DNA of 64,000 bases from Chamaea fasciata (lineage: Eukaryota > Chordata > Aves > Passeriformes > Sylviidae), in NCBI GenBank assembly GCA_029207755.1, contig JARCOQ010000180.1, positions 62,001 to 126,000 on the forward strand. Reading direction: 5' to 3'. A program made the translations under genes and the position numbers. The notes under the pieces were generated by a model. It was given only the letters and a program-made list of their open reading frames with translations. It was not told the DNA's origin and did no database searches. Below are positions 52,001-61,700 of this stretch, in pieces; position 1 is the first letter of the stretch, and each line of letters begins with the position of its first letter.

Positions 52001-55000
52001 CTAGAGGACAGCCAGGGCACCCTAGGGACAGCCAGGGCACCCCCAGGGACACCAAGGGCACAGACAGGGCACCCTAGGGACACCAAGGGGACAGCCAGGG
52101 CACCCCCAGGGACACCTAGGGGACAGGCAGGGCACCCCCAGAGACCCTTAGGGGACAGCCAGGGCCCCCCCAGGGACACCCAGGGCACCCCCAGGAACAC
52201 CTAGGGGACAGCCAGGGCGTCCCCAGGGAGACCCAGGGCAACCCCAGGGACACCTAGAGGACAGCCAGGGCACCCCAGGCACACTCACGGCACCCCCAGG
52301 GACACCTAGGGGACAGCCAGGGCACCTCGAGGGACACCAGGGCACCCCCAGGGACACCTAGGGGACAGCCAGGGCACCCCAGGGACAGCGAGGGCAACCC
52401 CCAGGGACACCTAGGCGACCTCCAGGGACATCTAGGGGACAGCCAGGGCACCCCAGGGACAGCCAGGGCACCCCCAGGGGACACGTACGGGACAGACAGG
52501 GCACCCCAGGGACACCTAGGGGACAGCCAGGGCACCCCAGGGACACCAAGGGCACCCCCAGGGACATCTAGGGGACAGCCAGGGCATCCCGAGGGACAGG
52601 GAGGGCACCCACAGGGACACCTAGGAGACAGCCAGGGCACGCCAGGGACACCCAGGGCACCCCCAGGGACACCTAGGAGACAGCCAGGGCACGCCAGGGA
52701 CACACCAGGGCACCCTCAGGGACCCCTAGGGGAGAGCCAGGGCACCATAGGGACAGCCAGGGCAGCCCAGGGACACCAAGGACAGCCAGGGCACCCCAAG
52801 GACAGCCAGGGCAGCCCAGGGGACACCTACGGGAAAGCCAGGGCACCCCAGGGCAGCCTAGGGACACCCAGGGTACTCCAGGGACACGTAGGGGACCTCC
52901 CGGGCACCCCAGGGACACCCAGGGCCCCCCCCAGGGACACCTACGGGACAGCCAGGGAACGCCAGGGACACCATGGGCACGCCCAGGGACACCTAGGGGA
53001 CAGCCAGGGCACCCCCAGGGACATTTAGGAGGACAGCCAGGGCACTCCAGGGACACCCAGGGCACCCCCAGTGACACCTAGGGGACAGGCCGAGCACCCC
53101 CAGGGACACCTAGGGGACAGGCAGGGCACCCCCAGGGACACTGACGGGACAGCCAGGGCACCCCCAGAGACCCCTAGGGGACAGCCAGGGCACTCCCAGG
53201 GACACTCTGGGCACCCACAGGGACACCTTGAAGACAGCCAGGGCACCTCAGGGACATCCAGGGCACCCCCAGGGACACCTAGGGAACAGCCAGGGCACCT
53301 TAGGGACCGCCAGGGCACCCCCAGGGACACCCAGGGCACCCCCAGGGACACGAAGGGGACAGCCAGGGCACCCCAGGGACACCTAGGGGACAGGCAGGGC
53401 ACCCTGGGACACCCAGGGCACCCCCAACGACACTTAGGGGACAGGCAGGGCACCCCCAGGGACACTGACGAGACAGCCAGGGCACCCCCAGGGACACCTA
53501 GGGGACAGCCAGGGCACCCCCAGGGACACGCAGGGAACCCCCAGGGACACCTAGGGGAAAGCCAGGGCACCCTAAGGACACCTAGGGGAAGGCAGGACAC
53601 CCCCTGGGACAAGTCGGGGACAGGCAGGGCACCCCCAGGGACACCTAGGGGACAGCCAGGGCCCCCCCAAGGACACCTAGGGGAAAAGCAGGGCACCCCC
53701 AGGGACACCGAGGGGACAGCCAGGGCACCCCCAGGGACACCTAGGGGACAGCCAGGGCACCCCCAGGGACACCCAGGGCATCCCCAGGGACACCTAGGGG
53801 ACAGCCAGGGCACCCCCAGGGACACCGAGGGGAGAGGCAGGGCACCCCCAGGGACACCTTGGCGACAGCCAGAGCACCCCAGGGACCCCTAGGGCACAGC
53901 CAGGGCACCCTAGGGACAGCCAGGGCACCCCCAGGGACACCAAGGGGACATCCAGAGCACCCCAGGGACAGCCAGGGCACCCCCAGGGACACCTAAGGAA
54001 CACCCTGGGCACCCCCAGGGACACCAAGGGGACCCCCAGGGACACCTAGGGGACAGGCAGGGCACCCCCAGGGACACTGACGGGACAGCCAGGGCACCCC
54101 CAGAGACCCCTAGGGGACAGCCAGGGCACTCCCAGGGACACTTTGGGCACCCACAGGGACACCTTGGGGACAGCTAGGGCACCCCAGGGACAGCCAGGGC
54201 ACCGCCAGGGACACCTAGGGGACCTCCAGGGCACCCCCAGGGACACCCAGGGCACCCCCAGGGCCACCTAGGGAACAGCCAGGGCACCCCATGGACAGCG
54301 AGGGAACCCCCAGGGACACCCAGGGCACCCCCAGGGACACCTAGGGGACAGCCAGGGCACCCCCAGGGACACCCAGGGTACCCCCAGGGACACCTAGGGG
54401 ACAGCCAGGGCACCCCCAGGGACACCTAGGGGAGAGGCAGAGCAACCCCAGGGACACCTAGGGGACAGCCAGGGCACCCCAAGGGACAGCCAGGGCACCC
54501 CCTGGGACCCCTAGGGCACAGCCAGGGCACCCTAGGGACAGCCAGGGCACCCCCAGGGACACCAAGGGCACCCCCAGGGCCACCTAGGGGACAGCCAGGG
54601 CACCCCAGGGACAGCCAGGGCCCCCCCAGGGACACATAGGAGACAGCCAGGGCACCCCAGGCAGACCCAGGGCTCCCCCAGGGACACCTAGGGGACAGCC
54701 AGGGCACTCCCAGGAACACCGAGGTCACCCCCAGGGACACCTAGGGCACCCCCAGAGACACCGAGAGCACAGCCAGGGCACCCTAGGGACAGCCAGGGCA
54801 CCCCCAGGGACACCTAGGGGACAGCCAGGGCACCCGCAGGGACACCTAGAAGACAGCCAGGGCAACCCCAGGGACACCTGGGGACAGCCAGGGCACCCCC
54901 ACGGACACCTAGGGGACAGCCAGGGCACTCCAGAGACAGCCAGGGCACCCCCAGGGACACCTAGGGGACAGCCAGGGCACCCGAGGGACAGCCAGAGCAC

Positions 55001-58000
55001 CCCCAGGGACACCAAGGGGACATCCAAAGCACCCCAGGGACAGCCAGGGCACCCCCAGGGACACCTAAGGAACACCCTGGGCACCCCCAGGGACACCAAG
55101 GGGACCCCCAGGGACACCTAGGGGACAGGCAGGGCACCCCCAGGGACACTGACGGGACAGCCAGGGCACCCCCAGAGACCCCTAGGGGACAGCCAGGGCA
55201 CTCCCAGGGACATTTTGGGCACCCACAGGGACACCTTGGGGACAGCCAGGGCACCCCAGGGACAGCCAGGGCACCGCCAGGGACACCTAGGGGACCTCCA
55301 GGGCACCCCCAGGGACACCCAGGGCACCCCCAGGGCCACCTAGGGAACAGCCAGGGCACCCCAGGGACAGCGAGGGAACCCCCAGGGACACCCAGGGCAC
55401 CCCCAGGGACACCTAGGGGACAGCCAGGGCACCCCCAGGGACACCCAGGGCGACCCCAGGGACACCTAGGGGAGAGGCAGAGCACCCCCAGGGACACCTA
55501 GGGGACAGCCAGGGCACCCCAAGGGACACCTAGGTGACAGCCAGGGCACCCTAGGAACAGCCAGGGCACCCCCTGGGACCCCTAGGGCACAGCCAGCGCA
55601 CCCTAGGGACAGCCAGAGCACCCCCAGGGACACCAAGGGGACATCCAGAGCACCCCAGGGACAGCCAGGGCACCCTCAGGGACACCTAAGGAACACCCTG
55701 GGCACCCCCAGGGACACCAAGGGGACCCCCAGGGACACCTAGGGGACAGGCAGGGCACCCCCAGGGACACTGACGGGACAGCCAGGGCACCCCCAGATAC
55801 CCCTAGGGGACAGCCAGGGCACTCCCAGGGACACTTTGGGCACCCACAGGGACACCTTGGGGACAGCCAGGGCACACCAGGGACACCCAGGGCACCCCCA
55901 GGGACACCTAGGGGACCTCAAGGGCACCCCCAGGGACACCCAGGGCACCCCCAGGGCCACCTAGGGGACAGCCAGGGCACCCCAGGGACAGCCAGGGCCC
56001 CCCCAGGGACACATAGGGGACAGCCAGGGCACCCTAAAGACAGCCAGGGCACCCCCAGGGACACCTAGGGGACAGGCAGGGCACCCCCAGGGACATTAAG
56101 GGGACAGCCAGGGCACTCCAGGGACACCCAGGGCACCCCCAGTGACACCTAGGGGACAGGCCGAGCACCCCCAGGGACACCTAGGGGACAGGCAGGGCAC
56201 CCCCAGGGACACTGACGGGACAGCCAGGGCACCCCCAGAGACCCCTAGTGGACAGGCAGGGCACTCCCAGGGACACTCTGGGCACCCACAGAGACACCTT
56301 GAAGACAGCCAGGGCACCTCAGGGACATCCAGGGCACCCCCAGGGACACCTAGGGAACAGCCAGGGCACCCTAGGGACCGCCAGGGCACCCCCAGGGAAA
56401 CGAAGGGGACAGCCAGGGCACCCCAGGGACACCTAGGGGACAGGCAGGGCACCCCCAGGGACACCCAGGGCACCCCCAACGACACTTAGGGGACAGGCAG
56501 GGCACCCCCAGGGACACTGACGGGGCAGCCAGGGCACCCCCAGGGACACCTAGGGGACAGCCAGGGCACCCCAGGGACACGCAGGGCACCCCCAGGGACA
56601 CCTAGGGGAAAGCCAGGGCAACCGAGGGACACCTAGGGGAAGGCAGGACACCCCCAGGGACACGTAGGGGACAGGCAGAGCACCCTCAGGGACACCTAGG
56701 GGACAGCCAGGGCCCCCCAAAGGACACCTAGGGGAAAAGCAGGGCACCCCCAGGGACACCGAGGGGACAGCCAGGGCACCCCCAGGGACACGTAGAGGAC
56801 AGCCATGGCACCCCAGGGACAGCCAGGGCACCCCCAGGGACAGCTAGGGGACAGCCAGGGCATCCCCAGGGACACCCAGGGCACACCCAGGGACACGTAG
56901 GGGACAGCCTGGGCACCCCCAGGGACACCCAGGGAACCCCTCAGGGACACCTAGGGGACAGCCAGGGCGTCCCCAGGGAGACCCAGGGCACCCCCAGGGC
57001 CACCTAGAGGACAGCCAGGGCACCCTAGGGACAGCCAGGGCAGCCCCAGGGACACCAAGGGCACAGACAGGGCACCCTAGGGACACCAAGGGGACAGCCA
57101 GGGCACCCCCAGGGACACCTAGGGGACAGGCAGGGCACCCCCAGAGACCCCTAGGGGACAGCCAGGGCCCCCCCAGGGACACCCAGAGAACCCCCAGGGA
57201 CACCTAGGGGACAGCCAGGGCGTCCCCAGGGAGACCCAGGGCACCCCCTGGGACACCTAGGGGACAGCCAGGGCACCCCAGGGACAGCCAGGGCACCCCC
57301 AGGGACACCTAGGAGACAGCCAGGGCACGCCAGGGACACCTAGGGGACAGCCAGGGCACCCCAGGGACACCCAGGGCACCCCCAGGGACACCTAGGGGAC
57401 AGCCAGGGCATCCCGAGGGACAGGGAGGGCACCCACAGGGACACCTAGGAGACAGCCAGGGCACGCCACGGACACCCAGGGCACCCCAGGGACACCGAGG
57501 GGACAGCCAGGGCACCCTAGGGACAGCCATGGCACCCTAGGGACAGCCAGGGCACCCCCAGAGACACCGAGGGCACAGCCAGGGCACCCCCAGGGACACC
57601 GAGAGGACAGGCAGGGCACCCCCAGGGACACCCTGGGGACAGCCAGGGCACCCCAGGGACACCCAGGGCACCCCCAGGGACACCGAGGGGACAGCCAGGG
57701 CACCCTAGGGACAGCCATGGCACCCTAGGGACAGCCAGGGCACCCCCAGAGACACCGAGGGCACAGCCAGGGCACCCTAGGGACCGCCAGGGCACCCCCA
57801 GGGACACCTAAGGGACAGGCAGGGCACCCCCAGTGACACTGACGGGACAGCCAGGGCACCCCCAGAGACCCCTAGGGGACAGCCAGGGACATCCTAGGGA
57901 CACTCTGGGCACCCCAAGGACACCTTGGGGTCAGCCAGGGCACCCCAGGTACACCCAGGGCACCCCCAGGGACACGGAGGGGACAGCTAGGGCACCCCCA

Positions 58001-58235
58001 GGGACACCTAGGGCAAGGCAGGACACCCCCAGGGACACCTAGGGGAAAGGCAGGGCACCTCCAGGGACAGCCAGGGTACCCCCAGGGACACCTAGGGACA
58101 GTCAGGCCACCCCAGGGACACCTAGGGGACAGCCAGGGCACCCTAGGGACAGCCAGGGCACCCCGAGGGACACCTAAGTGACAGCCAGGGCACCCCAGGG
58201 ACATCGAGGGACAGCCAGGAACCCCCTGGGACAGC
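49065..58235. repeat. Satellite array between the islands (cassette type 2)
   Basis: The same 32-bp unit, but not the 11.49-kb order. The leading pattern is a cassette containing GGACACTTTGGGCACCCAC (the left array mostly has CACTCTGGGC). Positions of CTTTGGGCACCCA are about 49,534, 50,191, 50,845, 54,142, 55,214 and 55,835, giving spacings of 657, 654, 1,072 and 621 bp within clusters. The cassette typically runs GGACATCCAGAGCACCCCAG, CACCTAAGGAACACC, CACTGACGGGACAGCC, CTTTGGGCACCCA. A block at 53,289 (ACCTTAGGGACCGCC) recurs at 59,488, and in altered form at 56,358. The last about 560 bp are the flank duplicated with island 2. No gene is seen. Confidence 0.93.
55018..55639. repeat. Representative 0.62-kb cassette of the right-hand array
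   Basis: Runs from GGACATCCAAAGCACCCCAG to the next GGACATCCAGAGCACCCC (about 55,640), 622 bp. The equivalent pair after island 2 is about 60,361 to 60,986 (625 bp). It includes one CACTGACGGGACAGCC, one CATTTTGGGCACCCAC (a variant of CTTTGGGC) and one GACCTCCAGGGC. The length is near 20 units of 32 bp. Confidence 0.65.
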
Positions 58236-58243
58236 CAGCTCAC

Positions 58244-58518
58244 CCCCACGGCCCCCTCCACCTCCAGGAGCTATCAAAACCCTCCTCAGGTTCTTTGATG
58301 CCTCAAATGGGCCACCCAAACCTCCCGAATACCCCCCAAAGCACCCAAAGCAGCCCCCAGGACGCCCCCCAGACCCCCCACAACCCAAAAACCCCCTCCA
58401 CGACAACTCAGGACCCCCAGGATCCCCCCAAATCCGCGCCCCCCTCACCCTGAGGTCCCGTTTGAGCCGCTCCACGTTGCGGACAGGCACCAGCTCATCA
58501 AGCCCCAAGCACCAACAC
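58244..58518 (-). pseudogene. Candidate two-exon gene fragment, copy 2
   Basis: Minus strand: exon A at 58,518-58,449 (70 nt) is base-for-base the same as in copy 1. Exon B at 58,301-58,244 (58 nt) differs at one base, a synonymous GGC to GGG in the glycine run. The splice-like dinucleotides are unchanged. The intron is 147 bp against 155 bp and differs at several sites, mostly homopolymer length and a loss within the CAAAGCACC stretch. The minus strand is open from 59,636 to 58,143 (497 codons) through the island, but most of that is satellite and intron translation. Function is unknown. The fragment could equally be non-functional, with conservation reflecting recent duplication. Confidence 0.35.
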
Positions 58519-58525
58519 CTGCGGG

Positions 58526-58612
58526 ACTGGGATGGACTGAGAGCACTGGGAGGGTGACCAGAGAAACCTGGGATGGACAAAGAGTGGACTGGGATGAACT
58601 GGGATGAACTGG
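58526..58612. repeat. ACTGGGATGAACTGG short-tract repeat, copy 2
   Basis: Same tract as in island 1, with one visible difference (GAGAGCACTGGG here, GAGAGCATTGGG in island 1). Confidence 0.65.
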
Positions 58613-58723
58613 CAGGCGTGTGGGGGTCCATGGTGGCCACTCGGTGCCTTACTGGTCTATACTGGGATGGGTCGGATGGCCCCAGGGGAGGGGGTGAGGC
58701 CACAATGGTCCAGACTAGGAGGG

Positions 58724-58770
58724 GAGTCACCATGGCGCCGGAGGCGGAGTCGAGGATACGAGCGAGGCAA
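58724..58770 (+). other. CpG cluster with strong-context ATG at satellite border, copy 2
   Basis: GTCACCATGG places an ATG at 58,732 in strong context. The frame reads MAPEAESRIRARQ and continues open through the satellite to a stop ending at 59,640, 302 residues in all. Beyond the first 13 residues it is a Gly/Pro/Gln/Arg-rich repeat (GTPRGQPGHPQG-like) encoded by satellite units. The equivalent frame in island 1 stops after 34 residues, so there is no evidence that the long tail is maintained. It could be a former first exon whose downstream sequence was replaced by satellite. Confidence 0.25.
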
Positions 58771-61700
58771 GGACACCTAGGGGACAGCCAGGGCAACCCA
58801 GGGACACCAGGGCCCCCCCAGGGACACCTAGGGGACAGCCAGGGAACCCCACGGACACCCTGTGCACCCCCAAGGACACCTAGGGGACAGCCAGGCCCCC
58901 CCCCGGGACACCTAGGGGACAGCCAGGCAACCCCAGAGACACCCTGTGCACGCCCAGGGACACCCAGGGCCCCCCCCGGGACACCTAGGGGACAGCCAAG
59001 GCACCCTAGGGACAGCCAGGGCACCCCCAGGGAAACCGAGGGCACAGCCAGGGCACCCCCAGGGACACTGAGAGGACAGGCAGGGCACCCCCAGGGACAC
59101 CTTGGGGACAGCCACGGCACCCCAGGGACAGCCATGGCACCCCCAGGGACACCTAGGGGACCTCCAGGGCACCCCCAGGGACACCCAGGGCACCCCCAGG
59201 GCCACCTAGGGGACAGCCAGGGCACCCCAGGGACAGCGAGGGCACCCCCAGGGACACCCAGGGCACCCCCAGGGACACCTAGGGGACAGCCAGGGCACCC
59301 CCAGGGACAACCAGGGCACCCCCAGGGACACCTAGGGGACAGCCAGGGCACCCCCAGGGACACCGAGGGGAGAGGCAGGGCACCCCCAGGGACACCTAGG
59401 GGACAGCCAGGGCACCCCAAGGGACACCTAGGTGACAGCCAGGGCACCCTAGGGACAGCCAGGGCACCCCCAGGGACACCTAGGGAACAGCCAGGGCACC
59501 TTAGGGACCGCCAGGGCACCCCCAGGGACACCCAGGGCACCCCCAGGGACACGAAGGGGACAGCCAGGGCACCCCAGGGACACCTAGGGGACAGGCAGGG
59601 CACCCTCAGAGACACCCAGGGCACCCCCAACGACACTTAGGGGACAGGCAGGGCACCCCCAGGGACACTGACGAGACAGCCAGGGCACCCCCAGGGAAAC
59701 CTAGGGGACAGCCAGGGCACCCCCAGGGACACGCAGGGAACCCCCAGGGACACCTAGGGGAAAGCCAGGGCACCCTAAGGACATCTAGGGGAAGGCAGGA
59801 CACCCCCTGGTACAAGTCGGGGACAGGCAGGGCACCCCCAGGGACACCTAGGGGACAGCCAGGGCCCCCCCAAGGACACCTAGGAGAAAAGCAGGGCACC
59901 CCCAGGGACACCGAGGGGACAGCCAGGGCACCCCCAGGGACACCGAGAGGACAGGCAGGGCACCCCCAGGGACACCTTGGCGACAGCCAGAGCACCCCAG
60001 GGACAGCCAGGGCACCCCCAGGGACACCTAGGGGACCTCCAGGGCACCCCCAGGGACACCCAGGGCACCCCCAGGGCCACCCAGGGGACAGCCAGGGAAC
60101 CCCAGGGACAGCGAGGGCACCCTCAGGGACACCCAGGGCACCCCCAGGGACACCTAGGGGACAGCCAGGGCACCCCCAGGGACACCCAGGGCACCCCCAG
60201 GGACACCTAGGGGAAAGCCAGGGCACCCCCAGGGACACCTAGGGGAGAGGCAGGGCACCCCCAGGGACACCTAGGGGACAGCCAGGGCACCCCCAGGGAC
60301 CCCTAGGGCACAGCCAGGGCACCCTAGGGACAGCCAGGGCACCCCCAGGGACACCAAGGGGACATCCAGAGCACCCCAGGGACAGCCAGGGCACCCCCAG
60401 GGACACCTAAGGAACACCCTGGGCACCCCCAGGGACACCAAGGGGACCCCCAGGGACACCTAGGGGACAGGCAGGGCACCCCCAGGGACACTGACGGGAC
60501 AGCCAGGGCACCCCCAGAGACCCCTAGGGGACAGCAAGGGCACTCCCAGGGACACTTTGGGCACCCACAGGGACACCTTGGGGACAGCTAGGGCACCCCA
60601 GGGACAGCCAGGGCACCGCCAGGGACACCTAGGGGACCTCCAGGGCACCCCCAGGGACACCCAGGGCACCCCCAGGGCCACCTAGGGAACAGCCAGGGCA
60701 CCCCAGGGACAGCGAGGGAACCCCCAGGGACACCCAGGGCACCCCCAGGGACACCTAGGGGACAGCCAGGGCACCCCCAGGGACACCCAGGGCACCCCCA
60801 GGGACACCTAGGGGACAGCCAGGGCACCCCCAGGGACACCTAGGGGAGAGGCAGAGCACCCCCAGGGACACCTAGGGGACAGGCAGGGCACCCCAAGGGA
60901 CAGCCAGGGCACCCCCTGGGACCCCTAGGGCACAGCCAGGGCACCCTAGGGACAGCCAGGGCACCCCCAGGGACACCAAGGGGACATCCAGAGCACCCCA
61001 GGGACAGCCAGGGCACCCCCAGGGACACCTAAGGAACACCCTGGGCACCCCCAGGGACACCAAGGGGACCCCCAGGGACACCTAGGGGACAGGCAGGGCA
61101 CCCCCAGGGACACTGACAGGACAGCCAGGGCACCCCCAGATACCCCTAGGGGACAGCCAGGGCACTCCCAGGGACACTTTGGGCACCCCCAGGGACACCT
61201 TGGGGACAGCCAGGGCACACCAGGGACACCCAGGGCACCCCCAGGGACACCTAGGGGACCTCAAGGGCACCCCCAGGGACACCCAGGGCACCCCCAGGGC
61301 CACCTAGGGGACAGCCAGGGCACCCCAGGGACAGCCAGGGCCCCCCCAGGGACACATAGGAGACAGCCAGGGCACCGCCAGGAACACCGAGGTCACCCCC
61401 AGGGACACCTAGGGCACCCCCAGAGACACCGAGAGCACAGCCAGGGCACCCTAGGGACAGCCAGGGCACCCCCAGGGACACCTAGGGGACAGCCAGGGCA
61501 CCCCCAGGGACACCTAGAAGACAGCCAGGGCAACCCCAGAAACACCTAGGGGACAGCCAGGGCACCCCCACGGACACCTAGGGGACAGCCAGGGCACTCC
61601 AGAGACAGCCAGGGCACCCCCAGGGACACCTAGGGGACAGCCAGGGCACCCGAGGGACAGCCAGAGCACCCCCAGGGACACCAAGGGCACAGCCAGGGCA

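Larger units (their letters stand above)
58236..58770. other. Island 2: second copy of the gene-like island
   Basis: Near-identical to island 1, displaced by 9,707 bp at exon A and 9,715 bp at exon B. The satellite before it (about 57,677-58,235) also matches the flank of island 1, while similarity after it fades within a few tens of bases. It therefore arose by duplication of a block of at least about 1.1 kb. It keeps CpGs (GCGCCG, ATACG) that island 1 has lost, so it may be the less decayed copy (inference). Confidence 0.85.
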
